This document shows, in pieces, positions 7,458 through 15,969 of a stretch of 64,000 nt of DNA. Origin of the DNA: Mycolicibacterium peregrinum (GTDB lineage Bacteria > Actinomycetota > Actinomycetes > Mycobacteriales > Mycobacteriaceae); the NCBI RefSeq assembly GCF_002102345.1, contig NZ_LQPP01000049.1, forward strand, positions 62,001-126,000, read 5' to 3'. Under the pieces are notes generated by a model. That model was not told the origin of the DNA. It searched no databases and saw only the letters and a list, made by a program, of their open reading frames with translations. Each line of letters starts with the position of its first letter. Position 1 is the first letter of the stretch. Made by a program: the position numbers and the translations under genes.

Positions 7458-8203
7458 GCGGAATCCCGTTCGGCCGAAGGGAATACGGAACGCGATAAGT
7501 CGCGGAGGTAACCGGCGAAGCCGCCGGGAGCGCGGCCGTTCCGCCGCGCTGACGTGGTGACCGACAGCGACGGGTCCCGTCGTATCCGATATGAGGCGGT
7601 CTCGAACCTTTCGACCAGTTCGACATCCTCGCCGGTCGTCAGCGGGTGGAAGCCCCCGACCCGCCAGTAAGCATCGGCACGGAAACCCATGTTGGCGCCG
7701 TGGATGTGGTTGTGACCGTTGCTGCCCCGCATGTCGGACTCGTATGCACGCAGGTACCGCCGGACCAGTGCGGCGGGGTGATGCCGCCAGTCAGCCACCC
7801 GCACCACGCCCAGCACCATGTCGGCAGCCGGAGCGATCTGACGCAGCAGCCAGTCGGGGTCCACTCTGCTGTCGGCGTCGGTGGTGGCGTACCAGACACG
7901 CGAGTCGTCGACGTGGTTGCTCAACGAGCGCGCATAGGCGAAGCCGGCGGCTCGGCTCGCTCCTACGTTGCCCGCCTCGACACTGACGAAGTGGACGTCG
8001 CCGCCGAACTGGCCCGCCAACTGGGCGCTGCTGTCGTCACAGGAATCGAGGACGACAACGACCAGCACCGGCGCCCGCCAACATGCCGCGGCCGTGGTGA
8101 TCCCGCGCAGGCAGCGAGGCAACGATGCGGCTTCGTTGTGGGCCGGTATCACCACCACGGCCTGATCGAAGTGGGTCTCCAGGTGGTTCGGCCGTGCGGT
8201 CAT
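7454..8203 (-). CDS. Family 2 glycosyltransferase
   Basis: A 249-residue GT-A fold glycosyltransferase. The N-terminal nucleotide-sugar site begins VVVIPAHNEAASLPRCLRGI (about residue 15), the metal-binding acidic motif is TTDADSRVDPDW (about 98), and GANMGFRADAYWRVGGF with TGEDVELVERF (about 170-195) is the acceptor/catalytic region. There are no membrane segments. It is the first gene of a four-gene block joined by 4-base overlaps. I chose ATG 8203, with GGTGGA upstream; GTG 8236 is an alternative. Substrate is unknown. With the deacetylase and methyltransferase it suggests assembly of an N-modified sugar conjugate. Confidence 0.85.
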   Translation of the reverse strand: MTARPNHLETHFDQAVVVIPAHNEAASLPRCLRGITTAAACWRAPVLVVVVLDSCDDSSAQLAGQFGGDVHFVSVEAGNVGASRAAGFAYARSLSNHVDDSRVWYATTDADSRVDPDWLLRQIAPAADMVLGVVRVADWRHHPAALVRRYLRAYESDMRGSNGHNHIHGANMGFRADAYWRVGGFHPLTTGEDVELVERFETASYRIRRDPSLSVTTSARRNGRAPGGFAGYLRDLSRSVFPSAERDSA

Positions 8204-8289
8204 GGCTGATAGATAGCCATTTCCACCGGATTCCACACCCGCTGGCCCAGTGATGGCGGCAACGGGCCGGGCCGTCGCGCGACGCAGTG

Positions 8290-8808
8290 TCAGCTGGGCG
8301 ACTCTTCGGACCCCAGAGTGTCGAAAACTTCGTGATACAGCAGTGAATGCACCTGTTCCACCCGCGGAATGTCGTGGAATTCCAGGGGATCCTGTGACGC
8401 TGACTCGATGATCAATGTGCCGGTGCGCATCAGCCGGTCGGTCAGCCCGTGGCGGAATTCAACGCTGTTGATCCGCGCGAGCGGGATGTCGATGCCCGAG
8501 CGGGTCAGCAAGCCGTGCCGGAACATCACCCGGCGGTCGGTGATGACGAAGTGGGTGGTCCACCAGTTCAGGAACGGCCAGACCGTCAGCCAGCCGACCA
8601 CGATCAGCCAGATCGCGCCGATCACGATGAACAGGACGTTCTTGGCGGTGGCCTGCCAGTCCATGGTGTTGACCACGGCCGCGACGAACGCCGCGGCCGC
8701 TGTGACCAGGACCAGGACCAGGACCGGTCCGATCAGGCGTTTCCAGTGGGGGTGCCGATGCAGCACCACCTGCTCGTCCTTGGCCAGCACATTTTCCGGA
8801 TAGCCCAC
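8290..8808 (-). CDS. bPH2-domain membrane protein (Rv3278c type)
   Basis: A 172-residue membrane protein with two N-terminal hydrophobic segments (about 25-48 and 58-82). These are followed by a bacterial pleckstrin-like (bPH2, former DUF304) domain: THFVITDRRVMFRHGLLTRSGIDIPL (about 87-112), then a GTLIIESASQDPLEFHDIP strand-turn. The position directly after birA matches Rv3278c. Function is not established; such proteins are membrane anchored with the PH domain in the cytoplasm. The start ATG 8808 lies nine bases after the birA stop, so the two probably share a transcript. Confidence 0.9.
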   Translation of the reverse strand: MGYPENVLAKDEQVVLHRHPHWKRLIGPVLVLVLVTAAAAFVAAVVNTMDWQATAKNVLFIVIGAIWLIVVGWLTVWPFLNWWTTHFVITDRRVMFRHGLLTRSGIDIPLARINSVEFRHGLTDRLMRTGTLIIESASQDPLEFHDIPRVEQVHSLLYHEVFDTLGSEESPS

Positions 8809-8817
8809 GGCAGAACT

Positions 8818-9618
8818 CTACGACTCCTCGGGGCGCAGGTGCGTGATGTCGCCCGCCGACAACGTGACCTGTTCGGTTGCGGTGTCGATGATCAGGCGCC
8901 CGAGATCGTCGACGTCGACGGCAGTGCCCACCAAGGTGTTGTCGCCGGGAAGGATCGCGCGGACGCGGCTGCCGATGGTGACGCTGCGGGCACGGTAGTC
9001 GGCCGCGAGCGAGGGATCGTCGTCGCGCCAGGCGGTGATGCGTGCGTCGAGATGGCGCAGCAGGGCCCGCGCCAGCGGCGTGCGGTCCACGGTCGCCGCG
9101 CCGAGCTGGGTGAGCGAGGTGGCGCGCGGATCGGGTGCTTCCTCGGCGGTCATCGTCACGTTCAGGCCGAGGCCGACGACGATGACCGGGGCCGGCGAGG
9201 CCACCTCGGCGAGGATGCCGGCCAGTTTTCCGCCGCCGGGTCCCACCAGGACGTCATTGGGCCATTTCAGTCCGACCCGCGTCCCGGCGACCTCGGCGAC
9301 CGCATCGACGGTGGCCAGGCCGGTGGCCAACGGCAGCCACCCCCAGCGGTTCGGGGACACCGCCGAGCCGTCGACGCCGAAGGACACGATCACCTGTGAG
9401 CGGGGCGGGGCTGACCAGTGCCTGCCGTGGCGGCCGCGGCCGGCGTGCTGATGCTCGGCGAACAGCACCGCGCCGGCGATGTCCTGGCCCGACGCCGCCC
9501 GGGCCAGCAGGTCGGCATTGGTTGATCCGGTCTCATCGACGACATCGACGCGCCGCCACGACAGGCCCTCGAGCCCGTCGCGCAAGGTCGTCACGTCCAA
9601 CGCTGGCCTTGTGTTCAT
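8818..9618 (-). CDS. birA: Biotin-[acetyl-CoA-carboxylase] ligase BirA
   Basis: Attaches biotin through biotinyl-AMP to the carrier domain of acyl-CoA carboxylase alpha subunits such as AccA3 in this window. The 266 residues show the ligase motifs: TGSTNADLLARA (about 27), biotin/AMP loop EHQHAGRGRHGRHW (about 55), and GLKWPNDVLVGPGGGKLAGIL (about 122). No N-terminal HTH is present, so it is the non-regulatory class. ATG 9618 is preferred to an upstream TTG at 9627. In M. tuberculosis birA is divergent from accD5; here about 18 kb lies between them. Confidence 0.95.
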   Translation of the reverse strand: MNTRPALDVTTLRDGLEGLSWRRVDVVDETGSTNADLLARAASGQDIAGAVLFAEHQHAGRGRHGRHWSAPPRSQVIVSFGVDGSAVSPNRWGWLPLATGLATVDAVAEVAGTRVGLKWPNDVLVGPGGGKLAGILAEVASPAPVIVVGLGLNVTMTAEEAPDPRATSLTQLGAATVDRTPLARALLRHLDARITAWRDDDPSLAADYRARSVTIGSRVRAILPGDNTLVGTAVDVDDLGRLIIDTATEQVTLSAGDITHLRPEES

Positions 9619-9642
9619 CGCGGCCAAGCTTACGGGCCACGC

Positions 9643-10773
9643 CTAGTGCGAGGCCTTCTCAGTGCCGAGCGCTGCCAGGTTGTCGGCGACCTCCTGGTGC
9701 CACAGCTCGTTGGCGTGCGTGGTGTCGACCTCCTGCTCGAAGCGGTCGGTCATGTCCGGTGTGACATCGGCGAGATCGACGTAGAACTGCTCGTACCACC
9801 GGCGGTGGTGGTAGACGGGGCCGTCCTCCTCGGTCAGCAGCGGGTTGTCGATGCGGGCCTTGTGTTTCCAGATCTCGACGTCCTCCATGAAGCCGTCCCC
9901 GAACGTCCGGCTCATCGTGGCCGCGAGTTTCTCGGCCTTGTCGCCGGGCAGTGCCGGATTCTGCTGGACCGCGACACCCCACTGCAGCACGAACGAATCG
10001 TGCGTCACCGGGTAGTGGCAGTTGATCAGGGCGATCTCGACGGTGAAGTTTGGGGCGAGGTCGTTGTGCAACCAGTTGATCATGTAGGCCGGGCCGAAAT
10101 ACGTTGCCTCCGACCGCAAGTAGGTGCCGTCCCAGAGTTCTCTGGTGGCGTAGTCCGGACGTGGCTTGGACTCCATGAACTGACTCGCCATGTGGCCTTC
10201 GATGACGTTCTTGAAGAACGTCGGGTAGGCGTGATGAATGTAGAAGAAGTGCGCCATGTCGACGTTGTTGTCGACGATCTCGCGGCAGTGCGACCCTTCG
10301 ATCAGGATCGAATTCCATTGCCACGGCGACCAGATACCGTCCTCGTAGCCTTCGATGGTGGGCGGCGTCAGCTCGGCCGGTGGCGTCGAGCCCTCCGGGT
10401 CGTGCCAGACCAGCAGCTGGCCGTTGACCTCGGTCGTCTCCCACTTGCGGGTACGTGCCAGTCGCGGTGTCCGCTTGGCATACGGCACCAGCTTGCACTT
10501 TCCGTCGGCACCCCAACGCCAGTCGTGGAATGGGCAGGCCAGGTTGTCGTCCTTGACCGAACCCATCGACAGGTCACCGCCCATGTGCCTGCAGTACGAG
10601 TCGAGTACGTGCAGTGCACCTGCGGAGTCGGAATAGACGACCAGCTTGGTACCGAAGGCTTCGATACCGTGCGGCTTCCCGTCCCGAAAGGTGTCCGCGA
10701 GGCCGACGCAGTGCCAGCCGCGCGCGAACCGCGTCATCGCAGCGCCGGTGTCGATTTCCCGGATGTCACTCAT
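9643..10773 (-). CDS. KshA-like Rieske non-heme iron oxygenase
   Basis: A 376-residue Rieske oxygenase closely resembling the oxygenase component KshA of 3-ketosteroid 9-alpha-hydroxylase. Rieske ligands are YCRHMGGDL (about residue 60) and ACPFHDWRWG (about 79). The mononuclear iron site is NNVDMAHFFYIHHAYP (about 168-183). WYEQFYVDLADV near the C-terminus is also KshA-like. It would need a KshB-type reductase, not in this window. Its start overlaps the KstD-like gene stop by eight bases, so both act together, presumably opening ring B of a steroid or steroid-like compound. Substrate could differ from cholesterol metabolites. Confidence 0.88.
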   Translation of the reverse strand: MSDIREIDTGAAMTRFARGWHCVGLADTFRDGKPHGIEAFGTKLVVYSDSAGALHVLDSYCRHMGGDLSMGSVKDDNLACPFHDWRWGADGKCKLVPYAKRTPRLARTRKWETTEVNGQLLVWHDPEGSTPPAELTPPTIEGYEDGIWSPWQWNSILIEGSHCREIVDNNVDMAHFFYIHHAYPTFFKNVIEGHMASQFMESKPRPDYATRELWDGTYLRSEATYFGPAYMINWLHNDLAPNFTVEIALINCHYPVTHDSFVLQWGVAVQQNPALPGDKAEKLAATMSRTFGDGFMEDVEIWKHKARIDNPLLTEEDGPVYHHRRWYEQFYVDLADVTPDMTDRFEQEVDTTHANELWHQEVADNLAALGTEKASH

Positions 10774-12313
10774 ACGTCTTGCCTAACATGTCTTTGACCG
10801 CCAGGTGGCTGAACAGCATGCTGGTTCCGATCGGATTTCCACCGCCCGGATAGGCGGTGCCGCTCGGAGCGGCCATGGTGTTGCCCGCGGCATACAGTCC
10901 AGCGATCACCTGACCGTCCGCGTCGAGTACCCGGGCCGCGGTATCGGTACGCAATCCGCCCTTGGTGCCCAGGTCGGAGATGCCGAAAGCAGCGGCGTGG
11001 AACGGACCCTTCTCGATCGCGACGAGCGGGGATGCGCCACCGGAGAACGCCCGATCGTACGCCTCATCCCCGCGCCCGAAGTCCTCGTCCGAGCCGGCGT
11101 CGACGAAGCCGTTGAAGCGCGCCACGGTGGCAGTCAGGTTCTCGGCGGGAATGCCGATCTTGGCGGCCAGTTCCTCCAGGGTGTCGGCGGTGTGCCACAA
11201 CCCGGCGTCGAGGTAACGCTGCGTGTCGACCATCGAGACGTTGGTGGCCTTGACGGGAGGGACTTCCCCCTCCCGGTCGTCGTAGATCATCCAGTACGGC
11301 AACGTCATCGAACCGTCGGCCAGCCGCGGCAGGATTGCCCGGCCGATCCGGTCGTAGGCGGCAGATTCGTTGACGAAACGCTGTCCGTTCTGGTCGACGA
11401 AGATGCCGCCGGTGAACCACAGCGCGAACGCCGAGCGCCCGTCGGGGTGCGTCAACCCCGGGGACCACCAGGCCTGCTCCATGAGGTCGACGTCGGCGCC
11501 GACGGCGATCGCCGCCTGGTGTGCGCGCCCGAGGTTGGCCGGCGGTCCCATGGTGTCGCGGGCGACGCCCGGCACACCGTATTCGCGGCGCAGTTCGTCG
11601 TTGCCTTCGAAGCCGCCTGCGGCGAGCAGTACGCCGCGCCGGGCCCGGATCGCGTGGCGCTCCCCGTCGGATTCGACGATCGCGCCGGTCACGGTCCCGT
11701 CCTCGACCACCAATTCGACCAGCGGGGTGTTGCGGCGAAGCGAGGTATTCGGGTACTGCTCAATGGCTTTGAGGAACCGGGCGATCAGCGCCCGCCCGCC
11801 GATGAAGTAGTCGTCGGGCTGTTCCGCACCGAGCCGGTCGGCATCCAGCGGGCCGCGCACCAACTCGCGCAGGTGCGGGGCCTTCTCCACCTTGAGCGGC
11901 CGGGCCGCGATGTGACGCTGGCCGTCGGCCCGGGCCTTGGGGGCCTTGCCGAAGTAGTCCGGCCACGGCATCGGCGCGAACTTCAGGTTGTCATCGGCTT
12001 CGAGATACTCGATCAGGCCGGCACCGCCACGCACGTAGGTGTCCTGCAGGTCGCGCGGCGTGCGGTCGCCGACCACGGCGTGGTAATACTCCAGCGCATC
12101 CTCGATGGTGTCGTCGGTCCCGGCCCGGGTGAGCACCGGGTTGCACGGGAACCAGACCCCGCCACCACCGGAATACGCTGTGGTGCCGCCGAATTTGTCG
12201 CTGGCCTCGACCAGGATCACCGACAGCCCTTCGCGGGCCGCGGTGTAGGCGCCGGTCACGCCACCACCGCCCGATCCGGCGACCAGGACGTCACACTCTT
12301 CTGTCCACTTCAT
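10766..12313 (-). CDS. KstD-like FAD-dependent 3-ketosteroid dehydrogenase
   Basis: A 515-residue flavoprotein of the 3-ketosteroid delta-1-dehydrogenase/fumarate-reductase type. The N-terminal FAD motif is VLVAGSGGGGVTGAY (residues 9-23) with EASDKFGGTTAYSGGG following. The C-terminal FAD segment GTAYPGGGNPIGTSMLF is near residue 485. KstD introduces the 1,2 double bond in ring A and, with KshA, leads to ring opening. ATG 12313 follows a GAGGCGGG site; a longer start at 12346 would overlap the synthetase gene more. It sits between the acyl-CoA synthetase and the KshA-like gene in one operon. Confidence 0.87.
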   Translation of the reverse strand: MKWTEECDVLVAGSGGGGVTGAYTAAREGLSVILVEASDKFGGTTAYSGGGGVWFPCNPVLTRAGTDDTIEDALEYYHAVVGDRTPRDLQDTYVRGGAGLIEYLEADDNLKFAPMPWPDYFGKAPKARADGQRHIAARPLKVEKAPHLRELVRGPLDADRLGAEQPDDYFIGGRALIARFLKAIEQYPNTSLRRNTPLVELVVEDGTVTGAIVESDGERHAIRARRGVLLAAGGFEGNDELRREYGVPGVARDTMGPPANLGRAHQAAIAVGADVDLMEQAWWSPGLTHPDGRSAFALWFTGGIFVDQNGQRFVNESAAYDRIGRAILPRLADGSMTLPYWMIYDDREGEVPPVKATNVSMVDTQRYLDAGLWHTADTLEELAAKIGIPAENLTATVARFNGFVDAGSDEDFGRGDEAYDRAFSGGASPLVAIEKGPFHAAAFGISDLGTKGGLRTDTAARVLDADGQVIAGLYAAGNTMAAPSGTAYPGGGNPIGTSMLFSHLAVKDMLGKTYE

Positions 12314-12323
12314 GCGGCCCGCC

Positions 12324-13982
12324 TCATAGGTAACGCTGCCTCCCATACTGCGCGAACTCGTCGTCCAGCGACTTCTTGTCATCGTCACCCATGGCCCGAT
12401 ACTCAGGCTCACCGCGTCCCGCCCACCGGTACACCACCTCGTCGGTGTGCCAGCGGTCCTTCTGCAAGTCGCGTTTGAGCACCTTGTTGGACCCGGTGAC
12501 CGGCAGGTTCTTGGACACCCGCAAGAACCGCGGAATTGCCTTGGTGCCCAGGTCATCCTGGCCGGTCAGGTAGGACACGAACGCCGAGGCGTCGAAGCCC
12601 GAGGGATCGGACACCTCGATCGCGGCCATCACCTGATCACCCGAGCGCGGGTCGGGCACCGCGTAGACACCGGCCGCCACCACATCGGGATGGCGCCGCA
12701 GCACCCGTTCGATGGTCAGCGCGGAGGTGTTCTCGCCGTCCACCCGGATCCAGTCGCCACGACGGCCCGCGAAGTATATGAACCCCTGCTGGTCGAGATA
12801 GCCGAGATCGCCGGTCCAGTACCAGCCGTTGCGGATCCGCTCGGCGTTGGCCTCGTCGTTCTTGTAATACCCCTCGAACGTGCGGGTGCCGAACTTGTCG
12901 ACGATCTCCCCGACCGCCTCGTCCGGGTTGAGCACCCGACCGTGCTCGTCGAAAACCGCAGGCGCACAGTCGTTCAGTGTTTCGGGGTCGACGATCGCCA
13001 CCCCCTGATGCGCGGGTCTGCCCAGCGCGCCCGGCGGCATGTCGGGCGCCAGCACCACTGCCCCACCGCCTTCGCTTGAGCCGTAGCCCTCGAACAGTTC
13101 GGCGCCGAAGCGACGGCGGAACTCGTTCTGGTCATCGGGCGACGCCTCGGTACCGAAGCCGCGGACCAACGGGTTCTCGGCATCGTCGGGTTGTTCCGCG
13201 GTGGCCATCAGATAGCCGAGCGCCTTGCCCACATAGGTGAAGAACGTCGCGCCGAAATACCGCACGTCGGGCAGGAAACCGGACGCCGAGAACGATGGCG
13301 TCAGGCACACGGTCGCACCGACGGACAACGCCGGCGCCCACAGCGCCATGATGGCGTTGCCGTGGAACAGCGGCATGCAGCAGTACTCCACGTCCTCGCG
13401 CACATGGCCGAACTTCTCGGCGGCCGCATAGCCGATCCGGGCCAGCCTGCCCTGGCTGCAGATGACGGCCTTGGAGGCTCCCGTCGTTCCCGAGGTGAAC
13501 AGCAGCAACATCAGGGAGTCCTCGGTGACCCCGGGCGCGACCGCAGGGGTGACGCGATGTGCGTCGAGTTGCGCCGCATGGTCCGGGCCGTCGACCACCA
13601 GAAACCGGTCCGGCGTCAACCCGAGGTCGAGGTCACGTAGACGCTCGGCACCCGCGGTGTCGGTGACGATCAATTGGCAATCGGCAAGCCGGATTTCGGC
13701 TGCGAGCTCGGCGGCGCCCCGGGTCGGGTTGATCCCGACGATGGTGGCCCCGACCAGCGCCGCACCACCGAGCCAGAACAGGAAGTCCGGCACGTTGTCC
13801 AGCAGCACGCCGATGTGCAGCGGGCCGTCAACCCGCATCGCCTCCGCCAGCGCGCCACGCGCGGCGGATTCGGCGACCACCTCGTCCCACGTCCAGTCCC
13901 GGTCGCGGGTGCGCAGGCCCAGGTGTTGGTCGCCGACCCGGTCGAGCAGCAGCGACGCGATGTCGGTTCGAGCGTCAGGCAT
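12324..13982 (-). CDS. Fatty-acid/steroid acyl-CoA synthetase (FadD type)
   Basis: A 552-residue AMP-forming acyl-CoA synthetase. The P-loop-like core motif LLFTSGTTGASKAVI is near residue 158, EGYGSSEGGG (A5 region) near 300, WYWTGDLGYLDQQG (A7) near 392, GRRGDWIRVDGEN (A8) near 410, and the catalytic Lys region PVTGSNKVLKRDL (A10) near 515. It activates a carboxylic acid as acyl-CoA, here probably a steroid side-chain or ring fragment, judging by the KstD and KshA neighbours. Its start overlaps the end of the NTF2-like gene by eight bases. FadD17/FadD1-like subgroup is only an impression. Confidence 0.88.
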   Translation of the reverse strand: MPDARTDIASLLLDRVGDQHLGLRTRDRDWTWDEVVAESAARGALAEAMRVDGPLHIGVLLDNVPDFLFWLGGAALVGATIVGINPTRGAAELAAEIRLADCQLIVTDTAGAERLRDLDLGLTPDRFLVVDGPDHAAQLDAHRVTPAVAPGVTEDSLMLLLFTSGTTGASKAVICSQGRLARIGYAAAEKFGHVREDVEYCCMPLFHGNAIMALWAPALSVGATVCLTPSFSASGFLPDVRYFGATFFTYVGKALGYLMATAEQPDDAENPLVRGFGTEASPDDQNEFRRRFGAELFEGYGSSEGGGAVVLAPDMPPGALGRPAHQGVAIVDPETLNDCAPAVFDEHGRVLNPDEAVGEIVDKFGTRTFEGYYKNDEANAERIRNGWYWTGDLGYLDQQGFIYFAGRRGDWIRVDGENTSALTIERVLRRHPDVVAAGVYAVPDPRSGDQVMAAIEVSDPSGFDASAFVSYLTGQDDLGTKAIPRFLRVSKNLPVTGSNKVLKRDLQKDRWHTDEVVYRWAGRGEPEYRAMGDDDKKSLDDEFAQYGRQRYL

Positions 13983-14538
13983 TGGCTTGGGCGGCGGCGC
14001 GCTTCTGGTCGATGTAGGCCTGCGGCAGGTCTTCGGAGCTCAGCTTGGTCACGCTGACCGGGCCGGTCTGGTAGGCGTCCTCACCGATGATCAGGCCGTC
14101 GGCGTCGATCGGCCAGTTGATGAGCTGACGGAACAGCAGCAGGTAATCGCCGGCCGGGTCTTCGACCTCGACACCGATCGCTTGGGCGGCCGCGCCCGGG
14201 TAGATCATCTTCATCCAGCCTTCGGTCATCACCAGATCATCGTCGACGGCGAGGCGATCGATCTCGAAAACGAGATGGTTGGCGCCACTGGCCACGAATG
14301 CCTCGTAGTAGGCGCGCACGCCCTCGGTGGTCTTGGGGCCCATATCGGCGTTCGCGTACCAGAAGTGGTAGTCCGGGTTCGGGGCCAGGGTGGCCATCAG
14401 CCGCTCCATGTCGGGCTCGGCCTCGGCCTTCATGTGCTCAAGGACGATGCTGAGCACCTGGCGGTGCCGCTCGTTGGTGGTGACGGCAAGACGCTCTTCC
14501 ACGGGGACCCAGGTCTTGGTCGGGTCGATGATGGCCAT
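13975..14538 (-). CDS. NTF2/SnoaL-like protein
   Basis: A 187-residue single-domain protein with the alpha+beta cone fold pattern of nuclear transport factor 2/SnoaL-like proteins, ending in the LLLFRQLINWPIDADGLIIGE strand pair. Similar proteins in steroid gene clusters are ketosteroid-isomerase-like or of unknown function, and no KSI catalytic set can be assigned with confidence. The ATG at 14538 has a strong AAGGAGG site. It is the first structural gene after the 254-base gap below the PucR regulator and leads the FadD, KstD and KshA genes. Confidence 0.75.
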   Translation of the reverse strand: MAIIDPTKTWVPVEERLAVTTNERHRQVLSIVLEHMKAEAEPDMERLMATLAPNPDYHFWYANADMGPKTTEGVRAYYEAFVASGANHLVFEIDRLAVDDDLVMTEGWMKMIYPGAAAQAIGVEVEDPAGDYLLLFRQLINWPIDADGLIIGEDAYQTGPVSVTKLSSEDLPQAYIDQKRAAAQANA

Positions 14539-14720
14539 GTCGGCCTCCTTGTCGGTCGTGAGCTCGTGTGGGCTGCACCGCAATCTTGGCCAATGAGGTG
14601 ACGGCGGTCACCCGCCACCCGTCGGCCTGTTTCGCCAATTCGTCCGACGACCGTCGGGTCGGCCCCGGCCTGGGCCGCGAGAGCAATGCCCCGGGCGCAC
14701 TTCTGAAGATCCATTTCGCC

Positions 14721-14774
14721 GAGATTGAACCCAGGGACAAAGTCGCGCCACTTTTTGTCCCTGAGTTCAATCTC
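14721..14774. repeat. 21-bp inverted repeat (hairpin) behind pucR-type gene
   Basis: Arms 14721-14741 and 14754-14774 are complementary at 20 of 21 positions (core GATTGAAC..CAGGGACAAA), around a 12-base loop. It lies 19 bases beyond the stop of the PucR gene and about 180 bases upstream of the NTF2-like start. It could be a terminator or attenuator, or a mobile palindromic element. There is no T-run typical of E. coli terminators, as usual in mycobacteria. Confidence 0.7.
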
Positions 14775-14792
14775 CGTGCCGTAGCCACACCC

Positions 14793-15935
14793 CTACAGCA
14801 GGTCCGCATCGGCGAGTTCGGCCGAGGACATCGCGATCCGCCGCACCATGAGCACCAGCGTGCCCAGGAAGCGGTCGACGGGGTCGTCGAAATCCCATCC
14901 CATCGCGGTCTGCACACGCGCCAGCCGCGCCGCGACGGTGCTGTGGTGCACGTGCAGTTCGGCGGCGGTCCGCCGCAGCGAGCCGTACACGAAGAACGCC
15001 TCGGTGGTCTGCACGTCGAGATCCCCGGCGGGAGATGAAGCAATCTCGTTGATACGGGCTACATCTCGGTTCCGACGCACGCGGTCGATCGGCAGGTCGG
15101 CCAGGAGTTCCAGTGAGCTCAGCCGCTCGTAGGCCACGACCCGCCTGCCGAATCCCGTTGATGACGCGAAGCGCAACGCGCGCACGGCCTCATGCCACGA
15201 GGTCGACGCACTGAAAGCGTTTCCCACGGAGCCGATTCCGACCCACGGTCCCGACGCGGTGCCGACATTCACCACCGTCGGAAACTGCTCGACGATGACG
15301 CGCTCCAGGCGATCCGAGAACTCACGAATGTCGAACGATCCCTGACACACGATGGCCGTCGCATTACCGATGACGGCGGACCGCACCGCCGGCGCAGGCA
15401 ACTCACCGGTGATGAGCCGCACCGTCTCCCGCGGCGAATGCCCCGATGCCGCCAGCACAAATGTCGGCCGGCTCTCGTCGAGCCCCAACAGTCGGATGGC
15501 TCGGGCCCGGTCTTCGCGATGTTCCTTGGCCGACAGCACGACCTCGAGCAGCGCGGGGTCCCCCAGGTGCGGAGTCCCGCTCACCCCGGTCCGCGCCGCG
15601 ACCCGGCCGAGCACCCGCCGCAGCCGGTCCAACAGCACCTCGTCCAGCGGATGCCCGGACCCGTCACGTTCCACCCAGACGAGCGTCTCGCGCTGATCAG
15701 ATGTCGGCGCGGCGGCGTCGTCGATCGGATCGAGCCGTCCCGACGCGTCGTAGCGGACAACGGTTCCGCCGGGCCAGCGGACCCCGACCGGGCATCCCGC
15801 CGTCAACGCGGCAAACCGCACGGCGGCGTCGGCGTTGACCTCCTGCTCCTCCAGCCCGTCGAATTGCGCGACGAGCCGCAGCACCGATGCGGGGTCGGTG
15901 CCCAGTTCGGACAGCACCAGCGGCCCGGGGGTCAT
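14793..15935 (-). CDS. PucR family transcriptional regulator
   Basis: A 380-residue regulator with the CdaR/PucR layout: a central GGDEF-like divergent domain (about 180-300) and a C-terminal helix-turn-helix of the PucR type. The latter reads YGSLRRTAAELHVHHSTVAARLARVQ (about 318-343) followed by a short LTLVLM-like helix. The N-terminal 150 residues would hold the effector-binding part. It lies immediately upstream of, and on the same strand as, the NTF2-FadD-KstD-KshA operon, so activation of that operon is the natural inference. ATG 15935 is chosen over longer readings that run into the fcl gene. Confidence 0.85.
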   Translation of the reverse strand: MTPGPLVLSELGTDPASVLRLVAQFDGLEEQEVNADAAVRFAALTAGCPVGVRWPGGTVVRYDASGRLDPIDDAAAPTSDQRETLVWVERDGSGHPLDEVLLDRLRRVLGRVAARTGVSGTPHLGDPALLEVVLSAKEHREDRARAIRLLGLDESRPTFVLAASGHSPRETVRLITGELPAPAVRSAVIGNATAIVCQGSFDIREFSDRLERVIVEQFPTVVNVGTASGPWVGIGSVGNAFSASTSWHEAVRALRFASSTGFGRRVVAYERLSSLELLADLPIDRVRRNRDVARINEIASSPAGDLDVQTTEAFFVYGSLRRTAAELHVHHSTVAARLARVQTAMGWDFDDPVDRFLGTLVLMVRRIAMSSAELADADLL

Positions 15936-15969
15936 GGTCGAGAGCGTAGGCCCACGGCTCGGCGGGCCA

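Noticed and set aside
10805..12478. 557-residue plus-strand frame opposite the KstD-like gene
   Set aside because: Antisense to a protein with clear FAD motifs; composition typical of GC-rich shadow frames.
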